Below, one piece after another: positions 48,915-63,409 of a DNA stretch of 64,000 nucleotides. Position numbers and translations under genes: made by a program. Each line of letters begins with the position of its first letter. Within the stretch, counting starts at the first letter, position 1. The notes under the pieces are model-generated. The model was not told the DNA's origin. It worked only from the letters and a program-made list of their open reading frames with translations, and ran no database searches. Source of the DNA: Sipunculus nudus. Taxonomy: Eukaryota > Annelida > Sipuncula > Golfingiida > Sipunculidae. Where the stretch lies: contig CM049308.1 in assembly GCA_026874595.1 (NCBI GenBank), positions 95,032,624-95,096,623 of the forward strand. Direction: 5' to 3'.

Positions 48915-49010
48915 TAGAGTCTGAGGTGTTGGGACAGTCCAGTCTTCTTCTGTGACAGTGCTGCTGGGTTTGTTGGGAGAAATCACTGGTGCATACCCTG
49001 GGATGTTACT
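48915..49010 (-). CDS. Internal exon (32 codons or more)
   Basis: The acceptor TATATTGTAG|AGTAAC is in phase 0 and joins the phase-0 end of the exon at 63410. It reads SNIPGYAPVISPNKPSSTVT and then EEDWTVPTPQTL. The minimal donor is CTA|GTAAAC at 48914. A better GTAAGT donor after two repeat blocks would extend the exon to 48882. All candidate donors in the adjoining array keep phase 0 and would join the 46.4-kb exon in frame. Confidence 0.7.
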
Positions 49011-49186
49011 CTACAATATACAAGAGAGGTAGGTCCATGGCCTGTTGGTAGCACGGTCTAATGAATATCAAAGACATTAATTATATGATAAGTATGTAAT
49101 AATCAAGCCTTCTTGACATAAAGTTTCATGGCAAGGAACAATGCATAAGACACAATCAATCTTTAATTCATCAGAATCTCAAAGAA
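49011..49186. other. Short intron end before the exon
   Basis: Non-repetitive AT-rich stretch that includes the polypyrimidine region and acceptor of the exon at 49010. No other feature. Confidence 0.6.
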
Positions 49187-50299
49187 GATCAGACAAGGCT
49201 CAACTGTCCCTCTAACACACCATCAGACAAGGCTCGCTTGTTCCTCTAACATACAAGATCAGACAAGGCTCACCTGTCCCTCTAACACACCAGATCATAC
49301 AAGGCTCATTGTCCCTCAAACACACCAGGTCAGATGAGACTCGCCTCTCCCTCAAACACACCAGATCAGACAAGGCTCATCTGTCCCTCTAACACAACAG
49401 ATCAGACAAGGCTCACCTGTCCCTCTAACACACCAAATCAGATGAGGCTCACCTGTCCCTCAAACACCAGATCAGATGAGGCTAACCTGTCCCTCTAACA
49501 CACAAGATGAGAAGAGGTACATCTGTCCCTCTAACATACCAGATCAGACAAGGCTCACCTGTCCCTCTAACACACCAGATCAGACGAGGCTCACCTGTCC
49601 CTCTAACACACCACATCAGAAAAAGATCACCTGTCCCTCTAAAACACCAGATCAGACAAGGCTCACCTGTCCCTCTAACACACCAGATCAGACAAGGCTA
49701 ACCTGTCCCACTAACACACCAAATCAGACAAGGCTCACAAGTGATTAGACAAGGCTCACCTGATCCTCAAACACACCAGATCATCAAGGCTTACTTGTCC
49801 CTCAAACACACCAGATCAGAGGAGGCTCACCTGTCCCTCGAACACACCACATCAGACAAGGCTCACCTGTCCCTCTAACACACCAGATCAGACAAGGCTC
49901 ACCTGTCCCACTAACACACCAAATCAGACAAGGATCACAAGTGATTAGACAAGGCTCACCTGTCCCTCAAACACACCAGGTCATCAAGGCTTCCTTGTCC
50001 CTCAAACACACCAGATCAGAGGAGGCTCACCTGTCCCTCAAACACACAAGACCAGATGAGGCTCACCTGTCCCTCTAACACATCAGATCAGACAAGGCTC
50101 ACCTGTCCCTCTAACAACAAATCAGACAAGGCTCACCTGTCCCTCTAACACACCAGATCAGAAGAGGCACTTAGTCCCTCTAACATACCAGATCAGATGA
50201 GGCTCACCTGCCCTCTAAAACACCAGATCAGAAGAGGCACATCTGTCCTCTAACATACCAGATCAGATGAGGCTCACCTGTCCCTCTAACACACCAGAT

Positions 50300-53200
50300 C
50301 AGACGAGGCTCACCTGTCCCTCTAACACCACATCAGAAAAAGATCACCTGTCCCTCTAACTCACCAGATCAGACAAGGCTCACCTGTCCCTCTAACACAC
50401 CAAATCAGACAAGGCTCACCTGTCCCTCTAACACACCAGATCAGAAGAGGCACATCTGTCCCTCTAACATACCAGATCAGATGAGGCTCACCTGCCCTCT
50501 AAAACACCAGATAAGACAAAGATCACCTGTCCTTCTAACACACCAGATCAGACAAGGCTCACCTGTCCCTCTAACACATCAGATCAGACAAAGATCACCT
50601 GTCCCTCTAACACACCAGATCAGACAAGGCTCACTTGTCCCTCAAACACACTAGATCAGATGAGGCTCACCTGTCCTTCACACACAAGATCAGACAAGGC
50701 TCACCTGTCCCTCTAACACACCAAATCAGACAAGGATCACAAGTGATTAGACGAGGCTCACCTGTCCCTCAAACACACCAGGTCATCAAGGCTTACTTGT
50801 CCCTCAGACACACCAGATCAGAGGAGGCTCACCTGTCCCTCAAACACACCAAACCAGATGAGGCTCACCTGTCCCTCGAACACATCAGATCAGACAAGGC
50901 TCACTTGTCCCTCTAACACCAAATCAGACAAGGTTCACCTGTCCCTCTAACATACCAGATCAGAAGAGGCACTTAGTCCCTCTAACATACCAGATCAGAT
51001 GAGGCTCACCTGCCCTCTAAAACACCAGATAAGACAAAGATCACCTGTCCCTCTAACACACCAGATCAGACAAGGCTCACCTGTCCCTCTAAAACACCAG
51101 ATCAGACAAGGCTCACCTGTCCCTCTAACACACCAAATCAGACAAGGCTCACCTGTCCCTCTGACACACCACATCAGAAAAAGATCACCTGTCCCTCTAA
51201 CTCACCAGATCAGACAAGGCTCACCTGTCCCTCTAAAACACCATATCAGACAAGGCTAACCTGTCCCACTAACACACCAAATCAGACAAGGCTCACAAGT
51301 GATTAGACAAGGCTCACCTGTCCCTCAAACACACCAGATCATCAAGGCTTACTTGTCCCTCAAACACACCAGATCAGAGGAGGCTCACCTGTCGCTCTAA
51401 CACACCACATCAGACAAGGCTCACCTGTCCCTCTAACACACCAGATCAGACAAGGTTCACCTGTCCCACTAACACACCAAATCAGACAAGGATCACAAGT
51501 GATTAGACAAGGCTCACCTGTCCCTCAAACACACCAGGTCATCAAGGCTTACTTGTCCCTCAAATACACCAGATCAGAGGAGGCTCACCTGTCCCTCAAA
51601 CACACCAGACCAGATGAGGCTCACCTGTCCCTCTAACACATCAGATCAGACAAGGCTCACCTGTCCCTCTAACACCAAATCAGACAAAGCTCACCTGTCC
51701 CTCTAACACACCAGATCAGAAGAGGCACTTATTCCCTCTAACATACCAGATCAGATGAGGCTCACCTGCCCTCTAAAACACCAGATAAGACAAAGATCAC
51801 CTGTCCCTCTAACACACCAGATCAGACAAGGCTCACCTGTCCCTCTAAAACACCAGATCAGACAAGGCTCACATGTCCCTCTAACACACCAAATCAGACA
51901 AGGCTTACCTGTCCCTCTAACATACCAGATCAGAAGAGGCACATCTGTCCTCTAACATACCAGATAAGATGAGGCTCACCTGTCCCTCTAACACACCAGA
52001 TCAGACGAGGCTCACCTGTCCCTCTAACTCACCACATCAGAAAAAGATCACCTGTCCCTCTAACTCACCAGATCAGACAAGGCTCACCTGTCCCTCTAAC
52101 ACACCAAATCAGACAAGGCTCACCTGTCCCTCTAACACACCAGATCAGAAGAGGCACATCTGTCCCTCTAACATACCAGATCAGATGAGGCTCACCTGCC
52201 CTCTAAAACACCAGATAAGACAAAGATCACCTGTCCTTCTAACACACCAGATCAGACAAGGCTCACCTGTCCCTCTAACACACCAGATCAGATGAGGCTC
52301 ACCTGTCCCCCAAACACCAGATCAGATGAGGCTCACCTGTCCCTCTTACACACAAGATGAGAAGAGGTACATCTGTCCCTCTAACATACCAGATCAGACA
52401 AGGCTCACCTGTCCCTCTAACACACCAGATCAGACGAGGCTCACCTGTCCCTCTAACACACCACATCAGAAAAAGATCACCTGTCCCTCTAACTCACAAG
52501 ATCAGACAAGGCTCACCTGTCCCTTTAACACACCAGATCAGACAAGGCTAACCTGTCCCACTAACACACCAAATCAGACAAGGCTCACAAGTGATTAGAC
52601 AAGGCTCACCTGTCCCTCAAACACACCAGATCATCAAGGCTTACTTGTCCCTCAAACACACCAGATCAGAGGAGGCTCACCTGTCCCTCTAACACACCAC
52701 ATCAGACAAGGCTCACCTGTCCCTCTAACACACCAAATCAGACAAGGCTCACCTGTCCCTCTAACACACCAATTCATGAAGAGGCACATCTGTCCCTCTA
52801 ACATACCAGATCAGAGGAGGCTCACCTGTCCCTCTAACACACCAGATCAGAGGAGGCTCACCTGTCCCTCAAACACACCAGACCAGATGAGGCTCACCTG
52901 TCCCTCTAACACATCAGATCAGACAAGGCTCACCTGTCCCTCTAACACCAAATCAGACAAGGCTCACCTGTCCCTCTAACACATCAGATCAGAAGAGGCA
53001 CTTAGTCCCTCTAACATACCAGATCAGATGAGGCTCACCTGCCCTCTAAAACACCAGATAAGACAAAGATCACCTGTCCCTCTAACACACCAGATCAGAC
53101 AAGGCTCACCTGTCCCTCTAAAACACCAGATCAGACAAGGCTCACCTGTCCCTCTAACACACCAAATCAGACAAGGCTCACCTGTCCCTCTAACACACCA

Positions 53201-56200
53201 GATCAGAAGAGGCACATCTGTCCCTCTAACATACCATATCAGATGAGGCTCACCTGCCCTCTAAAACACCAGATAAGACAAAGATCACCTGTCTCTCTAA
53301 CACACCAGATCAGACAAGGCTCACCTGTCCCTCTAAAACACCAGATCAGACAAGGCTCACCTGTCCCTCTAACACACCAAATCAGACAAGGCTCACCTGT
53401 CCCTCTAACACACCAGATCAGAAGAGGCACATCTGTCCCTCTAACATACCAGATCAGATGAGGCTCACCTACCCTCTAAAACATCAGATAAGACAAAGAT
53501 CACCTGTCCCTCTAACACACCAGATCAGACAAGGCTCAATTGTCCCTCAAACACACCAGATCAGATGAGGCTCACCTGTCCTTCACACACAAGATCATAC
53601 AAGGCTCATTGTCCCTCAAACACACCAGGTCAGATGAGGCTCGCCTCTCCCTCAAACACACCCGATCAGACAAGGCTCACCTGTCCCTCTAACACACCAA
53701 ATCAGACAAGGCTCACCTGTCCCTCTAACACACCAGATCAGACATGGCTTACCTGTCCCTCTAACATACCAGATCAGACAAGGTTAACCTGTCCCTCTAA
53801 CTCACCAGATCAGACAAGGCTCACCTGTCCCTCTAACACACCAGATAAGACAAGGCTCACCTGTCCCTCTAACATACCAGATCAGACAAGGCTCACCTGT
53901 CCCTCTAACACACCAGATTAGATGAGGCTCACCTGTCCCTCTAACACACCAGGTCAGACAAGGCTCACTTGTCCCTCAAACACACCAGATCAGATGATGA
54001 TCACCTGTCCCTCAAACATACCAAATCAGACAAGGCTCACCTGTCCCTCTCACACACCAGATCAGATGATGGCTCACCTGTCCCTCTAACATACCAAATC
54101 AGACAAGGCTCATCTGTCCCTCTAACATACCAGATCAGACAAGGCTCACCTGTCCCTCTAACATACCAGATCAGACAAGGCTCACCTGTCCCTCTAACAC
54201 ACCAGATCAGACAAGGCCCACCTGTCCCCTAACATACCAGATCAGACAAGGCTCACCTGTCCCTCTAACTCACAAGATCAGACAAGGCTCACCTGTCCCT
54301 CTAACTCACCAGATCAGACAAGTCTAACCTGTCCCTCTAATACACCAGATCAGACAAGGCTCACCTGTCCCTCTAACATTCCAGATCAGACAAGGCTCAC
54401 CTGTCCCTCTAACATACCAGATCAGACAAGGCTCACCTGTCCCTCTTACACACCAGATTAGATGAGGCTCACCTGTCCCTCTAACATACCAGATCAGACA
54501 AGGCTCACCTGTCCCTCTTACACACCAGATTAGATGAGGCTCGCCTTTTTCCTCTATCATACCAGATTAGACAAGGCTCACCTGTCCCTCTTACACACCA
54601 GATTAGATGAGGCTCACCTGTCCCTCTAACACACCAGATCAGACAAGGCTCACCTGTCCCTCTAACACACCAGATTAGAGGAGGCTCACCTGTCCCTCTA
54701 ACATACCAGATCAGACAAGGCTCACCTGTCCCTCTTACACACCAGATTAGATGAGGCTCACCTGTCCCTCTAACACACCAAATCAGACAAGGCTCACCTG
54801 TCCCTCTAACACACCAGATCAGAAGAGGCACATCTGTCCCTCTAACATACCAGATCAGATGAGGCTCACCTGCCCTCTAAAACACCAGATAAGACAAAGA
54901 TCACCTGTCCCTCTAACACACCAGATCAGACAAGGCTCACCTGTCCCTCTAAAACACCAGATCAGACAAGGCTCACCTGTCCCTCTAACACACCAAATCA
55001 GACAAGGCTCACCTGTCCCTCTAACACACCAGATCAGAAGAGGCACATCTGTCCCTCTAACATACCAGATCAGATGAGGCTCACCTACCCTCTAAAACAT
55101 CAGATAAGACAAAGATCACCTGTCCCTCTAACACACCAGATCAGACAAGGCTCAATTGTCCCTCAAACACACCAGATCAGATGAGGCTCACCTGTCCTTC
55201 ACACACAAGATCATAAAGGCTCATTGTCCCTCAAACACACCAGGTCAGATGAGGCTCGCCTCTCCCTCAAACACACCCGATCAGACAAGGCTCACCTGTC
55301 CCTCTAACACACCAGATCAGACAAGGCTCACCTGTCCCTCTAACACACCAGATCAGACATGGCTTACCTGTCCCTCTAACATACCAGATCAGACAAGGTT
55401 AACCTGTCCCTCTAACTCACCAGATCAGACAAGGCTCACCTGTCCCTCTAACACACCAGATAAGACAAGGCTCACCTGTCCCTCTAACATACCAGATCAG
55501 ACAAGGCTCACCTGTCCCTCTAACACACCAGATTAGATGAGGCTCACCTGTCCCTCTAACACACCAGGTCAGACAAGGCTCACTTGTCCCTCAAACACAC
55601 CAGATCAGATGATGATCACCTGTCCCTCAAACATACCAAATCAGACAAGGCTCACCTGTCCCTCTCACACACCAGATCAGATGATGGCTCACCTGTCCCT
55701 CTAACATACCAAATCAGACAAGGCTCATCTGTCCCTCTAACATACCAGATCAGACAAGGCTCACCTGTCCCTCTAACATACCAGATCAGACAAGGCTCAC
55801 CTGTCCCTCTAACACACCAGATCAGACAAGGCCCACCTGTCCCCTAACATACCAGATCAGACAAGGCTCACCTGTCCCTCTAACTCACAAGATCAGACAA
55901 GGCTCACCTGTCCCTCTAACTCACCAGATCAGACAAGTCTAACCTGTCCCTCTAATACACCAGATCAGACAAGGCTCACCTGTCCCTCTAACATTCCAGA
56001 TCAGACAAGGCTCACCTGTCCCTCTAACATACCAGATCAGACAAGGCTCACCTGTCCCTCTTACACACCAGATTAGATGAGGCTCACCTGTCCCTCTAAC
56101 ATACCAGATCAGACAAGGCTCACCTGTCCCTCTTACACACCAGATTAGATGAGGCTCGCCTTTCCCTCTATCATACCAGATTAGACAAGGCTCACCTGTC

Positions 56201-56710
56201 CCTCTTACACACCAGATTAGATGAGGCTCACCTGTCCCTCTAACACACCAGATCAGACAAGGCTCACATGTCCCTCTAACACACCAGATTAGAGGAGGTT
56301 CACCTGTCCCTCTAACATACCAGATCAGACAAGGCTCACCTGTCCCTCTTACACACCAGATTAGATGAGGCTCACCTGTCCCTCTAACATACCAGATCAG
56401 ACAAGGCTCACCTGTCCCTCTAACATACCAGATCAGACAAGGCTCACCTGCCCCTCTTACACACCAGATCAGATGAGGCTCGCCTGTCCCTCTAACATAC
56501 CAGATCAGACAAGGCTCACCTGTCCCTCTTACACACCAGATTAGATGAGGCTCTCCTGTCCCTCTATCATACCAGATCAGACAAGGCTCACCTGTCCCTC
56601 TTACACACCAGATTAGATGAGGCTCACCTGTCCCTCTAACACACCAGATCAGACAAGGCTCACCTGTCCCTCTAACATACCAGATCAGACAAGGCTCACC
56701 TGTCCCTCTA
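50300..56710. repeat. Higher-order copy 1 of a 6.39-kb tandem duplication
   Basis: The order of variant units in this block recurs in the next block at an offset of 6386-6388 bases over most of its length (6422 at its left end, a one-unit difference). Within it, a 1.61-kb segment (about 53240-54850) is repeated immediately (about 54850-56470). Confidence 0.75.
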
Positions 56711-59700
56711 ACACACCAGATCAGACAAGGCTCACCTGTCCCTCTAACACCACATCAGAAAAAGATCACCTGTCCCTCTAACTCACCAGATCAGACAAGG
56801 CTCACCTGTCCCTCTAACACACCAAATCAGACAAGGCTCACCTGTCCCTCTAACACACCAGATCAGAAGAGGCACATCTGTCCCTCTAACATACCAGATC
56901 AGATGAGGCTCACCTGCCCTCTAAAACACCAGATAAGACAAAGATCACCTGTCCTTCTAACACACCAGATCAGACAAGGCTCACCTGTCCCTCTAACACA
57001 TCAGATCAGACAAAGATCACCTGTCCCTCTAACACACCAGATCAGACAAGGCTCACTTGTCCCTCAAACACACTAGATCAGATGAGGCTCACCTGTCCTT
57101 CACACACAAGATCAGACAAGGCTCACCTGTCCCTCTAACACACCAAATCAGACAAGGATCACAAGTGATTAGACGAGGCTCACCTGTCCCTCAAACACAC
57201 CAGGTCATCAAGGCTTACTTGTCCCTCAAACACACCAGATCAGAGGAGGCTCACCTGTCCCTCAAACACACCAAACCAGATGAGGCTCACCTGTCCCTCG
57301 AACACATCAGATCAGACAAGGTTCACCTGTCCCTCTAACATACCAGATCAGAAGAGGCACTTAGTCCCTCTAACATACCAGATCAGATGAGGCTCACCTG
57401 CCCTCTAAAACACCAGATAAGACAAAGATCACCTGTCCCTCTAACACACCAGATCAGACAAGGCTCACCTGTCCCTCTAAAACACCAGATCAGACAAGGC
57501 TCACCTGTCCCTCTAACACACCAAATCAGACAAGGCTCACCTGTCCCTCTGACACACCACATCAGAAAAAGATCACCTGTCCCTCTAACTCACCAGATCA
57601 GACAAGGCTCACCTGTCCCTCTAAAACACAATATCAGACAAGGCTAACCTGTCCCACTAACACACCAAATCAGACAAGGCTCACAAGTGATTAGACAAGG
57701 CTCACCTGTCCCTCAAACACACCAGATCATCAAGGCTTACTTGTCCCTCAAACACACCAGATCAGAGGAGGCTCACCTGTCCCTCTAACACACCACATCA
57801 GACAAGGCTCACCTGTCCCTCTAACACACCAGATCAGACAAGGTTCACCTGTCCCACTAACACACCAAATCAGACAAGGATCACAAGTGATTAGACAAGG
57901 CTCACCTGTCCCTCAAACACACCAGGTCATCAAGGCTTACTTGTCCCTCAAATACACCAGATCAGAGGAGGCTCACCTGTCCCTCAAACACACCAGACCA
58001 GATGAGGCTCACCTGTCCCTCTAACACATCAGATCAGACAAGGCTCACCTGTCCCTCTAACACCAAATCAGACAAAGCTCACCTGTCCCTCTAACACACC
58101 AGATCAGAAGAGGCACTTATTCCCTCTAACATACCAGATCAGATGAGGCTCACCTGCCCTCTAAAACACCAGATAAGACAAAGATCACCTGTCCCTCTAA
58201 CACACCAGATCAGACAAGGCTCACCTGTCCCTCTAAAACACGAGATCAGACAAGGCTCACATGTCCCTCTAACACACCAAATCAGACAAGGCTTACCTGT
58301 CCCTCTAACATACCAGATCAGAAGAGGCACATCTGTCCTCTAACATACCAGATAAGATGAGGCTCACCTGTCCCTCTAACACACCAGATCAGATGAGGCT
58401 CACCTGTCCCTCTAACTCACCACATCAGAAAAAGATCACCTGTCCCTCTAACTCACCAGATCAGACAAGGCTCACCTGTCCCTCTAACACACCAAATCAG
58501 ACAAGGCTCACCTGTCCCTCTAACACACCAGATCAGAAGAGGCACATCTGTCCCTCTAACATACCAGATCAGATGAGGCTCACCTGCCCTCTAAAACACC
58601 AGATAAGACAAAGATCACCTGTCCTTCTAACACAACAGATCAGACAAGGCTCACCTGTCCCTCTAACACACCAGATCAGATGAGGCTCACCTGTCCCCCA
58701 AACACCAGATCAGATGAGGCTCACCTGTCCCTCTTACACACAAGATGAGAAGAGGTACATCTGTCCCTCTAACATACCAGATCAGACAAGGCTCACCTGT
58801 CCCTCTAACACACCAGATCAGACGAGGCTCACCTGTCCCTCTAACACACCACATCAGAAAAAGATCACCTGTCCCTCTAACTCACCAGATCAGACAAGGC
58901 TCACCTGTCCCTTTAACACACCAGATCAGACAAGGCTAACCTGTCCCACTAACACACCAAATCAGACAAGGCTCACAAGTGATTAGACAAGGCTCACCTG
59001 TCCCTCAAACACACCAGATCATCAAGGCTTACTTGTCCCTCAAACACACCAGATCAGAGGAGGCTCACCTGTCCCTCTAACACACCACATCAGACAAGGC
59101 TCACCTGTCCCTCTAACACACCAAATCAGACAAGGCTCACCTGTCCCTCTAACACACCAATTCATGAAGAGGCACATCTGTCCCTCTAACATACCAGATC
59201 AGAGGAGGCTCACCTGTCCCTCTAACACACCAGATCAGAGGAGGCTCACCTGTCCCTCAAACACACCAGACCAGATGAGGCTCACCTGTCCCTCTAACAC
59301 ATCAGATCAGACAAGGCTCACCTGTCCCTCTAACACCAAATCAGACAAGGCTCACCTGTCCCTCTAACACATCAGATCAGAAGAGGCACTTAGTCCCTCT
59401 AACATACCAGATCAGATGAGGCTCACCTGCCCTCTAAAACACCAGATAAGACAAAGATCACCTGTCCCTCTAACACACCAGATCAGACAAGGCTCACCTG
59501 TCCCTCTAAAACACCAGATCAGACAAGGCTCACCTGTCCCTCTAACCAACAAATCAGACAAGGCTCACCTGTCCCTCTAACACACCAGATCAGAAGAGGC
59601 ACATCTGTCCCTCTAACATACCATATCAGATGAGGCTCACCTGCCCTCTAAAACACCAGATAAGACAAAGATCACCTGTCTCTCTAACACACCAGATCAG

Positions 59701-62700
59701 ACAAGGCTCACCTGTCCCTCTAAAACACCAGATCAGACAAGGCTCACCTGTCCCTCTAACACACCAAATCAGACAAGGCTCACCTGTCCCTCTAACACAC
59801 CAGATCAGAAGAGGCACATCTGTCCCTCTAACATACCAGATCAGATGAGGCTCACCTACCCTCTAAAACATCAGATAAGACAAAGATCACCTGTCCCTCT
59901 AACACACCAGATCAGACAAGGCTCAATTGTCCCTCAAACACACCAGATCAGATGAGGCTCACCTGTCCTTCACACACAAGATCATACAAGGCTCATTGTC
60001 CCTCAAACACACCAGGTCAGATGAGGCTCGCCTCTCCCTCAAACACACCCGATCAGACAAGGCTCACCTGTCCCTCTAACACACCAGATCAGACAAGGCT
60101 CACCTGTCCCTCTAACACACCAGATCAGACATGGCTTACCTGTCCCTCTAACATACCAGATCAGACAAGGTTAACCTGTCCCTCTAACTCACCAGATCAG
60201 ACAAGGCTCACCTGTCCCTCTAACACACCAGATAAGACAAGGCTCACCTGTCCCTCTAACATACCAGATCAGACAAGGCTCACCTGTCCCTCTAACACAC
60301 CAGATTAGATGAGGCTCACCTGTCCCTCTAACACACCAGGTCAGACAAGGCTCACTTGTCCCTCAAACACACCAGATCAGATGATGATCACCTGTCCCTC
60401 AAACATACCAAATCAGACAAGGCTCACCTGTCCCTCTCACACACCAGATCAGATGATGGCTCACCTGTCCCTCTAACATACCAAATCAGACAAGGCTCAT
60501 CTGTCCCTCTAACATACCAGATCAGACAAGGCTCACCTGTCCCTCTAACATACCAGATCAGACAAGGCTCACCTGTCCCTCTAACACACCAGATCAGACA
60601 AGGCCCACCTGTCCCCTAACATACCAGATCAGACAAGGCTCACCTGTCCCTCTAACTCACAAGATCAGACAAGGCTCACCTGTCCCTCTAACTCACCAGA
60701 TCAGACAAGTCTAACCTGTCCCTCTAATACACCAGATCAGACAAGGCTCACCTGTCCCTCTAACATTCCAGATCAGACAAGGCTCACCTGTCCCTCTAAC
60801 ATACCAGATCAGACAAGGCTCACCTGTCCCTCTTACACACCAGATTAGATGAGGCTCACCTGTCCCTCTAACATACCAGATCAGACAAGGCTCACCTGTC
60901 CCTCTTACACACCAGATTAAAAGAGGCTCGCCTTTCCCTCTATCATACCAGATTAGACAAGGCTCACCTGTCCCTCTTACACACCAGATTAGATGAGGCT
61001 CACCTGTCCCTCTAACACACCAGATCAGACAAGGCTCACCTGTCCCTCTAACACACCAGATTAGAGGAGGCTCACCTGTCCCTCTAACATACCAGATCAG
61101 ACAAGGCTCACCTGTCCCTCTTACACACCAGATTAGATGAGGCTCACCTGTCCCTCTAACACACCAAATCAGACAAGGCTCACCTGTCCCTCTAACACAC
61201 CAGATCAGAAGAGGCACATCTGTCCCTCTAACATACCAGATCAGATGAGGCTCACCTGCCCTCTAAAACACCAGATAAGACAAAGATCACCTGTCCCTCT
61301 AACACACCAGATCAGACAAGGCTCACCTGTCCCTCTAAAACACCAGATCAGACAAGGCTCACCTGTCCCTCTAACACACCAAATCAGACAAGGCTCACCT
61401 GTCCCTCTAACACACCAGATCAGAAGAGGCACATCTGTCCCTCTAACATACCAGATCAGATGAGGCTCACCTACCCTCTAAAACATCAGATAAGACAAAG
61501 ATCACCTGTCCCTCTAACACACCAGATCAGACAAGGCTCAATTGTCCCTCAAACACACCAGATCAGATGAGGCTCACCTGTCCTTCACACACAAGATCAT
61601 AAAGGCTCATTGTCCCTCAAACACACCAGGTCAGATGAGGCTCGCCTCTCCCTCAAACACACCCGATCAGACAAGGCTCACCTGTCCCTCTAACACACCA
61701 GATCAGACAAGGCTCACCTGTCCCTCTAACACACCAGATCAGACATGGCTTACCTGTCCCTCTAACATACCAGATCAGACAAGGTTAACCTGTCCCTCTA
61801 ACTCACCAGATCAGACAAGGCTCACCTGTCCCTCTAACACACCAGATAAGACAAGGCTCACCTGTCCCTCTAACATACCAGATCAGACAAGGCTCACCTG
61901 TCCCTCTAACACACCAGATTAGATGAGGCTCACCTGTCCCTCTAACACACCAGGTCAGACAAGGCTCACTTGTCCCTCAAACACACCAGATCAGATGATG
62001 ATCACCTGTCACTCAAACATACCAAATCAGACAAGGCTCACCTGTCCCTCTCACACACCAGATCAGATGATGGCTCACCTGTCCCTCTAACATACCAAAT
62101 CAGACAAGGCTCATCTGTCCCTCTAACATACCAGATCAGACAAGGCTCACCTGTCCCTCTAACATACCAGATCAGACAAGGCTCACCTGTCCCTCTAACA
62201 CACCAGATCAGACAAGGCCCACCTGTCCCCTAACATACCAGATCAGACAAGGCTCACCTGTCCCTCTAACTCACAAGATCAGACAAGGCTCACCTGTCCC
62301 TCTAACTCACCAGATCAGACAAGTCTAACCTGTCCCTCTAATACACCAGATCAGACAAGGCTCACCTGTCCCTCTAACATTCCAGATCAGACAAGGCTCA
62401 CCTGTCCCTCTAACATACCAGATCAGACAAGGCTCACCTGTCCCTCTTACACACCAGATTAGATGAGGCTCACCTGTCCCTCTAACATACCAGATCAGAC
62501 AAGGCTCACCTGTCCCGCTTACACACCAGATTAGATGAGGCTCGCCTTTCCCTCTATCATACCAGATTAGACAAGGCTCACCTGTCCCTCTTACACACCA
62601 GATTAGATGAGGCTCACCTGTCCCTCTAACACACCAGATCAGACAAGGCTCACCTGTCCCTCTAACACACCAGATTAGAGGAGGCTCACCTGTCCCTCTA

Positions 62701-63100
62701 ACATACCAGATCAGACAAGGCTCACCTGTCCCTCTTACACACCAGATTAGATGAGGCTCACCTGTCCCTCTAACATACCAGATCAGACAAGGCTCACCTA
62801 TCCCTCTAACATACCAGATCAGACAAGGCTCACCTGCCCCTCTTACACACCAGATCAGATGAGGCTCGCCTGTCCCTCTAACATACCAGATCAGACAAGG
62901 CTCACCTGTCCCTCTTACACACCAGATTAGATGAGGCTCTCCTGTCCCTCTATCATACCAGATCAGACAAGGCTCACCTGTCCCTCTTACACACCAGATT
63001 AGATGAGGCTCACCTGTCCCTCTAACACACCAGATCAGACAAGGCTCACCTGTCCCTCTAACATACCAGATCAGACAAGGCTCACCTGTCCCTCTAACAC
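56711..63100. repeat. Higher-order copy 2 of the 6.39-kb duplication
   Basis: Matches copy 1 nearly base for base apart from scattered substitutions and one or two single-unit or single-base indels. The internal 1.61-kb duplication is present here too, so it arose before the 6.39-kb duplication. Confidence 0.75.
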
Positions 63101-63409
63101 ACCAGATCAGACAAGGCTCACCTGTCCCTCTAACACACCAGATCAGACAAGGCTCACCTGTCCCTCTAACACACCAGATCAGACAAGGCCCACCTGTCCC
63201 TCTTACACAACAGATCAGACAAGGCCCACCTGTCCCTCTAACATACCAGATCAGACAAGGCTCACCTTTCCCTCTAACACACCAGATCAGACAAGGCTCA
63301 CCTGTCCCTCTAACACACCAGATCAGACAAGGCCCACCTGTCCCTCTTACACAACAGATCAGACAAGGCCCACCTGTCCCTCTTACACGACAGATCAGAT
63401 GAGGCTCAC

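Larger units (their letters stand above)
49187..63409 (-). repeat. 14.2-kb array of 36-bp units carrying a splice donor
   Basis: About 395 units of 36 bp, with some 33-35 bp variants. On the minus strand the unit reads GGGACAG|GTGAGCCTTGTCTG followed by ATCTGGTGTGTTAGA. The real exon junction at 63409/63410 is GCACAGCAG|GTGAGCCTCATCTG, so the array copies the exon's own 5' splice site. In exon phase each copy gives VSL(I/V) and then a stop. All open frames of 60-168 residues in this interval, on either strand, are consequences of the 36-bp periodicity. Confidence 0.95.

Noticed and set aside
48117..48917. Forward frames rich in YWSRTCCV
   Set aside because: Opposite-strand translation of the 24-bp array; open only because 24 is divisible by three.
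49187..63409. CRISPR array
   Set aside because: Units are contiguous 36-bp repeats without unique spacers, and the context is a eukaryotic intron.
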